A stretch of 64,000 nucleotides of DNA, taken from the NCBI RefSeq assembly GCF_038051925.1, contig NZ_CP150634.1, positions 2,437,758-2,501,757 on the forward strand, read 5' to 3'. Both the position numbers and the translations under genes were made by a program. The notes beneath the pieces were generated by a model. The model searched no databases. It saw only the letters and a program-made list of their open reading frames with translations, and was not told the DNA's origin. Every line of letters begins with the position of its first letter. Position 1 is the first letter of the stretch. The DNA is from Methylotuvimicrobium sp. KM2. Lineage in GTDB: Bacteria > Pseudomonadota > Gammaproteobacteria > Methylococcales > Methylomonadaceae. Positions 34,817 to 44,896 of the stretch are shown here, piece by piece.

Positions 34817-35680
34817 ATGTCTGCGGAACAACTATCCAGGAAAGAGTGGGCGCACGAAGTCGAGACATTGCGCGCCCGGCTCGACGAGGCCGAGGAAACG
34901 CTGCACGCGATCCGCAGCGGCGAGGTGGACGCCCTAGTGGTGGCAGGCCCCCAAGGCGATCAAGTGTTCACGTTGAATAGCGCCGACCATTCCTACCGCG
35001 TGTTCATCGAAGAGATGAAAGAGGGTGCGGTGACGCTGTCTGAAGAAGGCTTGATCCTGCATTGCAACCAAGGCTTCGCCGAGATCATCAAGACCCCGCA
35101 GGACCAGTTAATCGGTGCGGTCTTTGCGTCGTTCGTGGAGTCCACAGATCTGCCGACCTTTAAGACCTTGCTGCAAGACTGCTGGAACGGGTCGGTCGTC
35201 GGCGAAATCAACGGTCGTGCCGCCGACACATCGGTAACGTTACGCCTGTCGCTGACCCGTCTGCCGACCGGCGCCGCCGGGGACATCTGTGTCGTGGTGT
35301 TGGACATGACCGAGGCTAAGCAGAAGGAAGCTGCATTGCTCCGTGCGCACGCCACCCTGATCCAGACCCTGCAAGAATTGGAGGTTTCCCGCATGGCTGC
35401 CCTCAACATGATGGAGGATGCCGTCGAAGCCAAAAAAGCGGTCGAGGTAGCCAACCTGGAACTGCAGCAGCACATCGCTCAGCGCCAGCGTAATGAAGCC
35501 GAGAACCAGCGGCAGCTCGCCGAGCTTCAACAGTGGTATGAGGTGATGTTGGATCGCGAGGACCGCATAATAGAGCTCAAACGCGAGGCCGATGCCCTGC
35601 GACAACGACTGGGCGAACCGCCTCGCTATGCCGTCGAGCTGGGCGCCGAAGTCCAGCCTAGTGACGGAGCAAGGCCATGA
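34817..35680 (+). CDS. PAS/coiled-coil protein of the Kai operon
   Basis: A 287-residue cytoplasmic protein. A short N-terminal coiled coil ([20 protein letters not shown]) leads to [19 protein letters not shown], a motif seen before PAS domains in phosphorelay sensors, then one PAS domain (about 58-170), a long coiled coil (170-250), and the tail [19 protein letters not shown], the same tail as in the double-PAS protein upstream. No enzymatic output domain is seen. It starts three bases after kaiB 2 and overlaps the hybrid kinase by ATGA. Confidence 0.85.
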   Translation: MSAEQLSRKEWAHEVETLRARLDEAEETLHAIRSGEVDALVVAGPQGDQVFTLNSADHSYRVFIEEMKEGAVTLSEEGLILHCNQGFAEIIKTPQDQLIGAVFASFVESTDLPTFKTLLQDCWNGSVVGEINGRAADTSVTLRLSLTRLPTGAAGDICVVVLDMTEAKQKEAALLRAHATLIQTLQELEVSRMAALNMMEDAVEAKKAVEVANLELQQHIAQRQRNEAENQRQLAELQQWYEVMLDREDRIIELKREADALRQRLGEPPRYAVELGAEVQPSDGARP

Positions 35681-38600
35681 CTAAATCGACCTCACTTCCC
35701 CCGGTGAACCGCTCCGCCGGTGTGTGGCTGCTGGGCCTACTGGCGTTGCTGGTGGTGCTGATCGGCATCGGCGGCTGGCTGCATTTCAACAGGCAGAAGG
35801 CCGAAGCCCGGCGCCTTGCCGAGGAGATGTTGTCTCATATCGATACGTTTAAAGCCGACCAGATCGCTCAGTGGATGCGGGAACGCCGGGTCGATGCCGA
35901 GACCGCCTTGGACCTGCCTCTGGCGCGACGCTTTCTACTGGCGCCGAACAACCCTGTCGCTCGCCAGGAAATGCAGCAGTGGCTAAGCCGAACTCAAAGA
36001 ACTAATGGCTACAGCGCGGTTGCCTTGTTCGACGCCGCTGGTATGCTGCATCTCTACGCGACCACTGCGCAGGCACCCTGGCAGGATGCCATGTTCGTCT
36101 CAGAGGCTAGCGAACGCGTTCGGGCCGCCGTATCGGCCCATGACGTCGTCTTTTACGACCTGCATGAACTGCCCGAGCAGTTCATTCACATGAGTTTTGC
36201 TGCGCCGGTGGGCTTGTCGCCACTGGAGGATCGACTGGCCGCGGGGGCGTTGCTGTTCGTCATCGACGCACGATCTTTCCTGTATCCGTTGATCCAGACC
36301 TGGCCCACGCCTAGCGCCAGCGCCGAAACCCTTCTCATCCGGCGCGAAGGCGATGAGGTAGTTTTCTTGAATGATCTGCGCCACCGCGCTAACACGGCGC
36401 TGAAGCTACGGTTGCCGATTGCTGCAAATCCCCGTCTTCCGGCGGCGTTGGTCGCCCAGGGGCAAGAAGGCCTGAGCGCAGGCGCAACCGACTACCGGGG
36501 CGTCCCGGTTCTCGCCTCGACACGCGCAATTGCCGGCACGCCCTGGAGCATGGTGGCCAAGGTGGACCAGGACGAAGTGTATGCCCCCTTGCACCAGCAG
36601 GCCAGGACCATCGGCTTGATGACCACCCTGCTGGTGCTGCTGGCTTGTTTGGTAGTGGGCCTGGCCTGGCGCCAGCAACAGCTGGCGAACAATCGGCGGA
36701 CACTAGCGGCAATGCGCGAGAGCGAAAAGCGTTACCGCCAGTTGTTCGAACATGTGCCCATGGCCCTCGGTTTCGTGACGCTGGACGGCCTCATGCTCGC
36801 CTTGAACGGCAGGTTCGAGCAGGTGCTTGGTTACACCTTGTCCGATATTCCGGATATCGAGGCTTGGTGGCGTTTGGCCTACCCTGACTCGGTCTATCGC
36901 AACACGGTACAGGCAAGCTGGGGTCCAGCCATCGATCGGGCTGTAGCGACCGGCGACGAAATCGAACCGGCCGCCTTTCGCGTTACTTGCAAAGACGGCG
37001 CCGTGCATGACATCCTGATCTCGGGCATCGTCCTGGACGACGGCGTATTGGCGGCCTTCCACGACATCACCGAGCAGAAGCGGACGGAGCGCCGTCTCGA
37101 CCTGGCCTTGAGTGCGGCCAAGATATTGATATGGGAAATCGACTTCACCACCGGCAAGCTGAGCTACGATAGCAACGGCATGAGCAACCTGGGGTTGGAT
37201 CGGGCCACGGCCCCGGATACGCTGGAAGACTGGCAGGCACGGATACACCCCGACGACCGCGAACGATTCACAGCCTTGGTTGAACAGACGCTACGACCGT
37301 CCAACACGCGCAGCTTCGATTGTGAATACCGCATTGACGTTAATGGCGGGGGCTATCACTGGCTGCAAACGGTGGGCCAAGTGGTGTCGCGTGATTCCGA
37401 CGGACAGCCTTTGCTGGGTGCGGGCTATTCGGTCAATATCGACGAGCGCAAACAGACAGAGGCCGCAACGGCGCAACACACTCGGGAGTTGGAACGCGGA
37501 CGCCGCGCGCTGTTGAGCGTGCTGCAAGACCAGCGCCGCGTCGAAGCCTCGCTGCGCCAACTGGCACTGGCGGTGGAGCAAAGCCCGGAGAGTATCGTTA
37601 TCACCAACCTCGCGGCTGAGATCGAATATATCAACGCTGCCTTCCTGACGACCTCCGGCTACACGCGCGAGCAAGTCATCGGCCAGAATCCGCGCATTCT
37701 GCAATCTGGCCAGACGCCGCGCGCCACTTACGACGAAATGTGGGCCAAACTCACCGCCGGGCAGCCCTGGAAAGGCGAATTCATTAATCGCAAAGCCAAC
37801 GGCGATGATTATATCGAGTTCGCTCACATCGCCCCGCTGCGGCAGGCGGACGGCCGCATCAGCCATTATGTCGCGGTGAAGGCGGATATCACCGAGAAAA
37901 AACGCCTCGGCCAAGAGCTGGATCACTACCGGTATCACCTCGAAGATCTAGTGGCCCAGCGCACCGCCGAACTGGCCCAGGCCCGGCAGCAAGCCGAGGC
38001 CGCCAACCGCGCCAAGAGCGCGTTCCTGGCCAACATGAGTCACGAGATTCGCACGCCGATGAATGCCATTCTTGGACTGACCCATCTACTGCAACGCGAT
38101 GGCGTCACCCCGGAACAGGGCGAGCGACTGAATCAGATTCGCACGGCCGGCGGGCATCTGCTCGACCTGATCAACGACATTCTCGATCTGTCCAAGGTCG
38201 AGGCCGGCAAGCTTGAATTGATCTTGGATGACTTCGCCCTCTCTGCGGTATTGGATCATGTCGCCTCGCTGATTGGCGAATCGGCCAAGGCCAAAGGCCT
38301 GCACGTCGAAGTCGATAGTGATACCGTGCCGCTATGGTTGCACGGCGACGCGCTGCGCTTGCGCCAATGCCTGCTCAACCTAGCCGGCAACGCGGTCAAG
38401 TTCACCGAACGCGGAAGCATCAATCTGCGCGCCAAGCTGCTGGAGGAAGCCCCGGAGGGTCTGCTGGTGCGTTTCGAGGTGCAGGACACCGGTATCGGCG
38501 TGACGCCGGAGCAGATCGACCGTCTATTCCAGGTGTTCCAGCAAGCCGACGTCGGCACCACTCGCAAATATGGCGGCACCGGCCTCGGCCTGGCGTTGAC

Positions 38601-39822
38601 GCGCAACCTGGCGCAAATGATGGGGGGCGAGGTGGGGGTAGAGAGCACGCCAGGCGAGGGAAGTACGTTTTGGTTCACGGTGCGGATGCAGCGCGGCCAC
38701 GGCATCATGCCGACGCCAGCAACGAAGAGTGTCGATGCCGAGCTGACCCTGCAACGTGAACAGGCAGGTACGCGGGTGTTGCTGGTGGAAGACAATCCCA
38801 TCAATCGCGAAGTAGCGATGGAACTGCTGAGTGCTGTCGGGCTGGCGGTGGAAACCGCCGAAGACGGCGCCGTCGGGCTGGCCAAGGCGCAGACCACGAA
38901 TTACGCCCTGATCCTGATGGACGTCCAGATGCCGGTAATGGACGGCCTGGAGGCCACCCGCGCCATCCGCACACTGCCGGGTTGGCAGGACAAGCCCATC
39001 CTGGCGATGACCGCCAATGCTTTCGACGAGGATCGCCGCGCCTGCGTGAAAGCCGGCATGAACGACTTTATCGCCAAGCCGGTGGAGCCGGAGCTGCTCT
39101 ATGCCGCCTTGCACAAGTGGCTACCGGCGCGTCCCGGAAAAATCGGTGCAGGCGTGACACCGCCGCAAGCCGGTACGAATCCTGACGCTGCGTCGCCGGA
39201 CGACGCCGATGCCCAACTGCGCGCGCGACTGGCCACAATCGCCGATCTCGATCTGGAAGCGGGCCTCAAGATGGCGCGAGGCAAGCTACCCTTATACCGG
39301 CAACTGCTGGCACTCTTCGTCGAGCGGCATGGCGATAATCCGCGCCAACTCGCCGAACTGATCAAACAAAACGATCCTGTCGCGGCAAACCTGGCCCATG
39401 ACCTCAAGGGCGCGGTCGGAAATATCGGCGCCATGCCCATCTATTTATTGGCCAGCGATCTGAACGCCGCACTCAAGCGTGACGACCGTGCGGCAGCGCA
39501 AGCGATCCAGACGCCGCTGACCGAACGGCTGTCCAAATTGATCGCCGCCTTGCAGGGGGCCTTGATGCAAAATGAAGTTGCGGCGGCAGATTATGTCGTC
39601 AGCAATGTTCCTGTCGACGCCGGCCTACTGCCTCACCTGGCGGACTTACTGGCCAGCGACGATACCGCGGCCATCGACTTTTTGGCGGCTAACGAAGGCG
39701 CGTTGCGCCGGGCCTTGGCACAGGACTTCGATTGGGTTCGGCGCCGGATCGGGACCTTCGATTTTCCGGGAGCACTGGAGCGGGTGCGTGCGGTGCTCGC
39801 GACCGTAGGGCGGACAAGCTGA
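35677..39822 (+). CDS. Hybrid histidine kinase (Cache-like sensor, 3 PAS, HisKA, HATPase, REC, Hpt)
   Basis: A 1381-residue membrane sensor kinase. TM1 is at about 14-34 and TM2 at about 313-331, enclosing a periplasmic sensor region of some 280 residues. PAS domains follow at about 345-465, 470-595 and 623-745, each ending in an ITE or NIDE-type PAC motif. The kinase core has H789 in [19 protein letters not shown] and an ATPase domain with DTGIGV and GTGLGLAL. A receiver with D1082 ([13 protein letters not shown]) and a C-terminal Hpt with H1241 ([12 protein letters not shown]) make a full BvgS/ArcB-type relay. It could pass phosphate from Hpt to the HD-GYP receiver encoded first in the operon (inference). 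Confidence 0.94.
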   Translation: MTKSTSLPPVNRSAGVWLLGLLALLVVLIGIGGWLHFNRQKAEARRLAEEMLSHIDTFKADQIAQWMRERRVDAETALDLPLARRFLLAPNNPVARQEMQQWLSRTQRTNGYSAVALFDAAGMLHLYATTAQAPWQDAMFVSEASERVRAAVSAHDVVFYDLHELPEQFIHMSFAAPVGLSPLEDRLAAGALLFVIDARSFLYPLIQTWPTPSASAETLLIRREGDEVVFLNDLRHRANTALKLRLPIAANPRLPAALVAQGQEGLSAGATDYRGVPVLASTRAIAGTPWSMVAKVDQDEVYAPLHQQARTIGLMTTLLVLLACLVVGLAWRQQQLANNRRTLAAMRESEKRYRQLFEHVPMALGFVTLDGLMLALNGRFEQVLGYTLSDIPDIEAWWRLAYPDSVYRNTVQASWGPAIDRAVATGDEIEPAAFRVTCKDGAVHDILISGIVLDDGVLAAFHDITEQKRTERRLDLALSAAKILIWEIDFTTGKLSYDSNGMSNLGLDRATAPDTLEDWQARIHPDDRERFTALVEQTLRPSNTRSFDCEYRIDVNGGGYHWLQTVGQVVSRDSDGQPLLGAGYSVNIDERKQTEAATAQHTRELERGRRALLSVLQDQRRVEASLRQLALAVEQSPESIVITNLAAEIEYINAAFLTTSGYTREQVIGQNPRILQSGQTPRATYDEMWAKLTAGQPWKGEFINRKANGDDYIEFAHIAPLRQADGRISHYVAVKADITEKKRLGQELDHYRYHLEDLVAQRTAELAQARQQAEAANRAKSAFLANMSHEIRTPMNAILGLTHLLQRDGVTPEQGERLNQIRTAGGHLLDLINDILDLSKVEAGKLELILDDFALSAVLDHVASLIGESAKAKGLHVEVDSDTVPLWLHGDALRLRQCLLNLAGNAVKFTERGSINLRAKLLEEAPEGLLVRFEVQDTGIGVTPEQIDRLFQVFQQADVGTTRKYGGTGLGLALTRNLAQMMGGEVGVESTPGEGSTFWFTVRMQRGHGIMPTPATKSVDAELTLQREQAGTRVLLVEDNPINREVAMELLSAVGLAVETAEDGAVGLAKAQTTNYALILMDVQMPVMDGLEATRAIRTLPGWQDKPILAMTANAFDEDRRACVKAGMNDFIAKPVEPELLYAALHKWLPARPGKIGAGVTPPQAGTNPDAASPDDADAQLRARLATIADLDLEAGLKMARGKLPLYRQLLALFVERHGDNPRQLAELIKQNDPVAANLAHDLKGAVGNIGAMPIYLLASDLNAALKRDDRAAAQAIQTPLTERLSKLIAALQGALMQNEVAAADYVVSNVPVDAGLLPHLADLLASDDTAAIDFLAANEGALRRALAQDFDWVRRRIGTFDFPGALERVRAVLATVGRTS

Positions 39823-39845
39823 GCTAAAGAGGAAGTTCCTGGGCA

Positions 39846-39932
39846 TGTCGGGCAAATAGCCGCGCCTTCCCTCCCACCAAGCACTTTCAGTTACCGGGGC
39901 TATAGCCGGCGCCTTCGAGCGTTAAAATGAGT
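39846..39932. repeat. Dispersed repeat behind the Kai operon
   Basis: GTCGGGC..ATAGCCGC.CC, CCACCA..GCACTTTCAGTTACCGGG and CCTTCGAGCGTTA match 51642-51725 (GTCGGGCGAGTAGCCGCACC, CTTTCATTTACCGGG, CCTTCATGAACGTTA). Both copies follow the 3' end of a signalling gene. Element type unknown. Confidence 0.45.
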
Positions 39933-39984
39933 GTAAGACTCAACTCCCCAATGTATGCAATTAGGTGTAGATAAAAGCGATCCC

Positions 39985-41106
39985 TCAAAGGCTTGACAAG
40001 CTTTCCAATACTCGCTCGATATCGGCCTTCGAATGATAAAAGTGCGGTGAAAAGCGGACTCCTTGGCCTCTCAATGCGCAAACGATACCGCAGGCTTGCA
40101 ATTGCTCGAACAACAGTTTATTCGACAGTGTTTTATGTCTAAATACAACAATGCCGGATTTCAATTTGCGAGTTCGGTGGCTAATCAATTCCAAGCGTTC
40201 ATTTTGCATAATGCCTTCGGCAAGTCGATCGGCATTGCCGATAACCGCTGCTTCAACATGATCCATACCGGTTTCCAGTAGTAATGACAAACTGGCCGAT
40301 AAGGCATGAATTCCCAGCATGTTTGGACTCCCGCACTCGAATCGCTTGGCGCCGGGATGTACTTCCCAGGGCTTGTTTTCATAGTTGTGGATGTGTTTAA
40401 CCATGTGCCAGCCGAACTGAGTCAATTGTAATTGCGCTCGGGCGGTCGGATGTGTGTAAAAAACCCCCAAGCCTTCGGGGCCGCACATCCATTTATGACC
40501 GTCGGCCATCACAAAATCGGCTTGATAGGCTTGCACATCGAATTCAACAGCGCCTAAGCTTTGAATCGCATCGATACAAAAAAGGATGCCGTTGGCTTTA
40601 CAAAACCGGCCTATTTTTTCCAAATCTAGACGCAAGCCGGAAGCGAATTCTATCGAACTCACGGTCAATAAGCGTGTATTGTTATCGACTAATGCAAATA
40701 GGGCCTCTTCCGGAGCGGAAGTGCCATTCAAGTCTGCCTGGCGAAATTCGACGCCACGCCCTGCCAAGGATTGCCAGGGTATTCGATTCGAAGGAAACTC
40801 CTCGTTTGTCGAGACGATATTGTCGCCGTCGTTCCAATCCAGTCCGTAAGCGACAAACGAAAGCGCTTCTGACGTATTTTTAACCAACGCGATATCGTCA
40901 GACGAAGGCGCATTCAACAAAGCTTGAAATTGACCGCGAAGCTCGTTTTCTTTTTTGAGCCAATCGGGATAATAGTAAGCGCCGAACTGCGTGTTTTGTT
41001 CGGCAAATTCTTTTACAGCATTGCATGCTCGTGATGGCCAGGGAGCAACAGCAGCATGGTTTAAATAAATTAATTCCTCGGCCAATGGAAATTCAGGATG
41101 ATTCAT
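39985..41106 (-). CDS. Class V aminotransferase (cysteine-desulfurase-like fold)
   Basis: A 373-residue PLP enzyme of aminotransferase class V. EELIYLNHAAVAPWPSRAC opens the domain, and the PLP lysine is in MADGHKWMCGPEGLGVF. CIDAIQSLG holds the Asp that contacts the PLP ring nitrogen. The active-site cysteine loop of NifS/SufS proteins is absent, so a desulfurase role is unlikely; isopenicillin-N-epimerase-like or serine-type aminotransferase activity is possible. Substrate unknown. It stands alone between repeat elements, convergent with the Kai operon. Confidence 0.85.
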   Translation of the reverse strand: MNHPEFPLAEELIYLNHAAVAPWPSRACNAVKEFAEQNTQFGAYYYPDWLKKENELRGQFQALLNAPSSDDIALVKNTSEALSFVAYGLDWNDGDNIVSTNEEFPSNRIPWQSLAGRGVEFRQADLNGTSAPEEALFALVDNNTRLLTVSSIEFASGLRLDLEKIGRFCKANGILFCIDAIQSLGAVEFDVQAYQADFVMADGHKWMCGPEGLGVFYTHPTARAQLQLTQFGWHMVKHIHNYENKPWEVHPGAKRFECGSPNMLGIHALSASLSLLLETGMDHVEAAVIGNADRLAEGIMQNERLELISHRTRKLKSGIVVFRHKTLSNKLLFEQLQACGIVCALRGQGVRFSPHFYHSKADIERVLESLSSL

Positions 41107-41770
41107 ACGTCAAGTCCGTTCTAGTAATGTCTCGGGAAAGACTAAACAAGGGACCGCTGTAATGCAAGCATCTGCGTCAATTAGACGCGCCTGTTACAAA
41201 CGATGTTCGACCCGATCGAAACTGAATGCCATCATCAATTCCCAGTTTGAGAAATTTCTCCGTTATCAGGGTGCGGGGTCATAAACGCCAACTTAGTGCC
41301 TATTCTATGGTGTGTTTATGGCTTTATTCGTCATATCGATATGGGTTGTCGATATCCATGTTGCATGGATGTGGTGCTGCGTATTGCCATCCGTGGCCCT
41401 GGATTCCGCCAATCCCTGGCGGAATGACGAGTTCCTTCCTTAAGTTGGCGCTTATGGGGTGTGGGGTATCCCTGTCGAGGGACGCGGCGAACCCATTCAT
41501 GGGGGCCTGACGACGGCTCGAACGCCAGGGATGGCGTGAATGCAGATTTTGCATTACGCCAGGGATGGCGTGTATTAGGGCAATGCAGGAGCAATTGCCG
41601 AGGAGCAAAAATCTGTCCTGCTGCCGACATCCTCGCCAAGCATACCCCGCACCCTGTTTGATCCCCAAATTGGGAATTGCTGGAATGTCATGCATTCTAT
41701 GGCGTAAAATCCAATACAACTATAAAATAGCCGGTTTTTTAAATTTACCTTTCAATCCATAGAGGGCATT
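41107..41770. repeat. Gene-free region holding a large palindromic element with 13-base inverted ends
   Basis: CAGGGTGCGGGGT (41267-41279) is inverted at 41644-41656 (ACCCCGCACCCTG); outside these, CAATTCCCAGTTTGA (about 41236) and CAAATTGGGAATTG (about 41665) extend the inverted ends. Inside, CATAAACGCCAACTTAGTG pairs with CTTAAGTTGGCGCTTATG. A further block, 41520-41612, contains GCCAGGGATGGCGTG twice and TATTAGGGCAATGCAGGAGC, which recurs at about 60501. It looks like a MITE with later insertions. No gene is seen. Confidence 0.75.
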
Positions 41771-42178
41771 ATGAATCAAGATACCATTAACCTAGTTCAA
41801 CAATACTACGCTGCTTTCAATGCCGGCGACATGGATACCTTTTTAAGCTTGCTGACCGATGACGTTATTCACGATATCAATCAAGGCGAGCGCCAAATCG
41901 GCAAAGAAGCCTTTACGCAGTTCATGGCTTGCATGAATAATAATTACAAGGAAGAATTAGTCGACATGGTCATCATGGCCACCCCGGACGGTAAACGTGC
42001 CGCAGCGGAGTTCGTCGTCTTGGGCGAATACTTACAAACGGACGAAGGCTTACCGGAAGCTGCCGGACAAACTTACAGACTGCCCGCGGGCGCCTTCTTC
42101 GAAATCCGCGATAACAAAGTCGCTCGCATTTCCAATTATTACAACTTGCAAGACTGGATTGCCCAAGTTAACAGCTAA
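41771..42178 (+). CDS. NTF2/SnoaL-like (ketosteroid-isomerase fold) protein
   Basis: A 135-residue protein of the nuclear-transport-factor-2 fold. VQQYYAAFNAGDMDTFLSLL, TDDVIHDINQGERQIGKEAF and the C-terminal FEIRDNKVARISNYYNLQDW are typical of SnoaL-like and ketosteroid isomerase-related proteins. Such proteins bind or isomerise small hydrophobic molecules; the specific function is unknown. It is followed by a strong hairpin that separates it from gloA on the other strand. Confidence 0.85.
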   Translation: MNQDTINLVQQYYAAFNAGDMDTFLSLLTDDVIHDINQGERQIGKEAFTQFMACMNNNYKEELVDMVIMATPDGKRAAAEFVVLGEYLQTDEGLPEAAGQTYRLPAGAFFEIRDNKVARISNYYNLQDWIAQVNS

Positions 42179-42188
42179 TTCGGCTTTC

Positions 42189-42221
42189 ATTCGATTCCCG
42201 AGCTCGACGCGGGAATCGAAT
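42189..42221. terminator. Bidirectional hairpin between the NTF2-like gene and gloA
   Basis: ATTCGATTCCCG (42189-42200) pairs perfectly with CGGGAATCGAAT (42210-42221) around a nine-base loop between two convergent genes. Confidence 0.8.
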
Positions 42222-42250
42222 AGCTAACTTTTCAAATCCTATGAATTTAA

Positions 42251-42691
42251 TTACCACGTTCCGGTATTTTGCATCGAAGCCCAAGGCTCCTTCGGCTCCA
42301 GCGGCTCGCTTTTTTGCAATAATTCGATCGAAATTTCATCCGGCGAACGAATAAAGGCCATATGTCCATCCCGAGGCGGACGGTTGATCGTAACGCCCGC
42401 ATCCATCAATTTTCGGCACGTTTCGTAAATGTCGTCGACCTCGAAAGCCAAATGACCGAAGTTGCGGCCACCGGTGTATTCCTCAGGGTCCCAATTGTAG
42501 GTCAACTCCAGCAACGGCGCGTCTTGAACCGCGGCTTGATCCTTATCTTTCGGCGCCGCTAAATATACGAGTGTAAAGCGGCCCTGCTCGCTCTCCATCC
42601 GTTTGGTTTCACTCAAGCCGAGCTTATGGCAATAAAAATCCAATGCTTCGTCCAAATCGCGAACCCGTACCATCGTGTGTAAATAACGCAT
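42251..42691 (-). CDS. gloA: Lactoylglutathione lyase (glyoxalase I)
   Basis: Glyoxalase I converts the methylglyoxal-glutathione adduct to S-lactoylglutathione. The 146-residue product has the Ni/Zn ligands in the expected places: H5 ([10 protein letters not shown]), Glu in [10 protein letters not shown], His in [10 protein letters not shown] and Glu in [19 protein letters not shown] N-terminal motif ([16 protein letters not shown]) also fits. Length is close to E. coli GloA (135). It is divergent from hypB with about 190 bases between the starts. Confidence 0.94.
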   Translation of the reverse strand: MRYLHTMVRVRDLDEALDFYCHKLGLSETKRMESEQGRFTLVYLAAPKDKDQAAVQDAPLLELTYNWDPEEYTGGRNFGHLAFEVDDIYETCRKLMDAGVTINRPPRDGHMAFIRSPDEISIELLQKSEPLEPKEPWASMQNTGTW

Positions 42692-42884
42692 GTTATTGAC
42701 TCCTTATATTTTAAATAAACGAGTTTATGGGAATTCCACTCTGAGATTCAACCTTCCAACCTTACTCAGGATTGCCGAATTCTGAATGCCCTCAAACCCT
42801 CGAAGTGCTATTATCGGCTTGTGCCATTCATGGTGCTCATATAACATAGTTATGCACTTTTTAGAAGTTACAGAGGCTATCCCT

Positions 42885-43742
42885 ATGTGCAATACCTGCG
42901 GTTGTAATATCACGCCCGGTAATCGTCCTTTCGTTTTAGCGGAAAAACCGACTAACGGTACCACGACGATCACGGTGCTGAAAAATTTACTCGCCAAAAA
43001 CGACAACCAAGCCGAACATAACCGGAGTCATTTCGATGCACGAAAGGTCTTGGCGATCAACCTGATGTCCTCACCCGGCTCGGGTAAAACCGCCTTGCTC
43101 GAAGCAACGATCAAGCGGCTGAACGGTTCTTTAGACCTGGCTGTAATCGAAGGCGATCTCGAAACCGAAAACGATGCCGCCAGAATTCGCGCGCATGGCG
43201 TACCTGCGCATCAAATCACAACAGGAACAGCATGTCATCTCGATGCGCATCTGATTCACGATGCACTGCATCATATCGACTTGTCGTCTATCGATATCTT
43301 GTTCATAGAAAATGTCGGTAACCTCGTTTGTCCAGCCAGTTTCGATTTAGGACATCATTTGAACGTGACCCTGCTCTCGACGACCGAAGGAGACGACAAA
43401 CCGGCCAAGTATCCGGTCATGTTTCGAGCGGCGGATTTGATGCTGATCACCAAGAGCGATTTATTGCCGTTTCTCGACGATTTTTCACCGGAAAGGGCCG
43501 AACAAGCACTACGTAATTTAGCCAGTAAGGCGCAGGTGTTTAACCTATCTTCTCGGCAGAATAACGATTCCGGGTTGGATGCCTGGATCGATTGGCTGCA
43601 CGAACAACTCCAAGCGCATCGAAACAAACTGGCACAACAACAAACGACACGCCCAAACGTCCAGCGAGACGGCCAATTACTGCATACCGATCCGGCGCAA
43701 GTCCGCTTTCGCCCGGTTGTTAAAGCCGGCGTACCAGCCTGA
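42885..43742 (+). CDS. hypB: Hydrogenase maturation nickel-incorporation GTPase HypB
   Basis: GTPase that delivers nickel to the [NiFe]-hydrogenase large subunit with HypA. The 285-residue product begins MCNTCGCN, the N-terminal high-affinity metal motif, which fixes the start at 42885 within a longer open frame. The G domain has LMSSPGSGKTALLE (Walker A), VIEGDLETENDA, and the bridging metal site TGTACHLDAHLIHDAL. The His-rich stretch found in many HypB proteins is reduced to a few His residues, so nickel storage is unlikely. It starts the hypBDF operon. Confidence 0.95.
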   Translation: MCNTCGCNITPGNRPFVLAEKPTNGTTTITVLKNLLAKNDNQAEHNRSHFDARKVLAINLMSSPGSGKTALLEATIKRLNGSLDLAVIEGDLETENDAARIRAHGVPAHQITTGTACHLDAHLIHDALHHIDLSSIDILFIENVGNLVCPASFDLGHHLNVTLLSTTEGDDKPAKYPVMFRAADLMLITKSDLLPFLDDFSPERAEQALRNLASKAQVFNLSSRQNNDSGLDAWIDWLHEQLQAHRNKLAQQQTTRPNVQRDGQLLHTDPAQVRFRPVVKAGVPA

Positions 43743-43751
43743 GGTCTTTCG

Positions 43752-44876
43752 ATGGCACTCGACGCACGACAATGGCTCGATCAAATCCGCGCACTGCCTT
43801 TGACCTCGCCGGTGCGCATCATGAACGTCTGCGGCGGTCATGAGCGTTCGATTTCGATGGCGGGACTCAGAAGCGCCCTGCCCGACATGATCGATTTGAT
43901 TCCGGGCCCCGGCTGCCCGGTTTGCATTTGTCCGGAAGAAGATATTTATCAAGCGATACAAATCGGTCTGAACGAACCCGATAGCATAGTCGTGGCGTTC
44001 GGCGATATGCTGCGCGTGCCGGTCAATGTTTCGAGCAAGTCGGTACGCTCTCTCGAACAAGCCAAAGCCGCCGGCGCCGACATTCGCCCCATCGCCTCGC
44101 CTTCCGAAGCGGTTCGAATCGCAAAATCCGAACCCGATAAAACTGTCGTGTTTTTCGTCGCCGGATTCGAAACGACCTGCGCCCCGGTCGCCGGCATGCT
44201 CTCCGAAGGCATTCCCGATAACTTATTGCTGCTGATGAGCGGTCGCCTGACTTGGCCTGCGGTTGCGATGCTGCTCGACTACGAAACGCCGTCGTTCGAT
44301 GCGCTGATTGCCCCAGGCCATGTTTCAACCGTGATGGGGCCTGAGGAATGGCAATTCGTCGTGGACCGCCACGGCTTCCCGGCCGCGATTGCCGGTTTCA
44401 CGCCGGACAGTTTATTGGCGGCGATTTATTCTGTTTTACGACAAAAACTCGACGGCCGAATTTTTTTGGATAATTGCTACGAGCAAGTCGTTAAACCGCA
44501 TGGCAATCCGACCGCCCGCCGATTGATCGAAAGCACCCTGACGATCGTCGATGCCCCTTGGCGAGGAATCGGTATCATACCGGCATCGGGACTTGAACTT
44601 AGCGCCGACTATGCACAGCATAACGCCCGGTTTCGTTTTCCCGTCCATGCCGAAAATGCAAGAAAAAATGCCGGCACGATGCCGCCGGGCTGCGACTGTG
44701 CGAGAGTCGTGCTGGGGCGCATCAAGCCGGTCGACTGCAAGCTCTACGGCGTTTCATGCACACCGCGCTCGCCGGTTGGGCCGTGCATGGTTTCCGATGA
44801 AGGCGCCTGCCGAATTTGGTGGTCGTCGGGAATCAGGGCCCGATCAGCCGAACACGAAAAAACAACCTGCACTTAA
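43752..44876 (+). CDS. hypD: Hydrogenase maturation protein HypD
   Basis: Iron-sulfur protein that, with HypC, assembles the Fe(CN)2CO group. It is 374 residues with the conserved motifs MNVCGGHERSISMAG, GPGCPVCICPEEDI and, near the C-terminus, PPGCDCARVVLG and YGVSCTPRSPVGPCMVSDEG, whose cysteines hold the [4Fe-4S] cluster and redox-active pair. It starts ten bases after hypB. Its partner hypC is not adjacent but 9 kb downstream, which is unusual since hypCD are commonly neighbours. Confidence 0.95.
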   Translation: MALDARQWLDQIRALPLTSPVRIMNVCGGHERSISMAGLRSALPDMIDLIPGPGCPVCICPEEDIYQAIQIGLNEPDSIVVAFGDMLRVPVNVSSKSVRSLEQAKAAGADIRPIASPSEAVRIAKSEPDKTVVFFVAGFETTCAPVAGMLSEGIPDNLLLLMSGRLTWPAVAMLLDYETPSFDALIAPGHVSTVMGPEEWQFVVDRHGFPAAIAGFTPDSLLAAIYSVLRQKLDGRIFLDNCYEQVVKPHGNPTARRLIESTLTIVDAPWRGIGIIPASGLELSADYAQHNARFRFPVHAENARKNAGTMPPGCDCARVVLGRIKPVDCKLYGVSCTPRSPVGPCMVSDEGACRIWWSSGIRARSAEHEKTTCT

Positions 44877-44896
44877 TTTGCTGAACCCACCTTGTA

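Noticed and set aside
36389..39440. Long antisense frames opposite the hybrid kinase
   Set aside because: Expected from high G+C codon bias on the coding strand; the sense gene has a full domain series.
39985..41106. Class V aminotransferase as a second cysteine desulfurase
   Set aside because: The PLP lysine is present, but there is no conserved persulfide-cysteine loop near the C-terminus.
41226..41762. Overlapping frames of 65-131 codons on both strands in the palindromic region
   Set aside because: Explained by the repeat's symmetry; no homologous domain and no ribosome sites.
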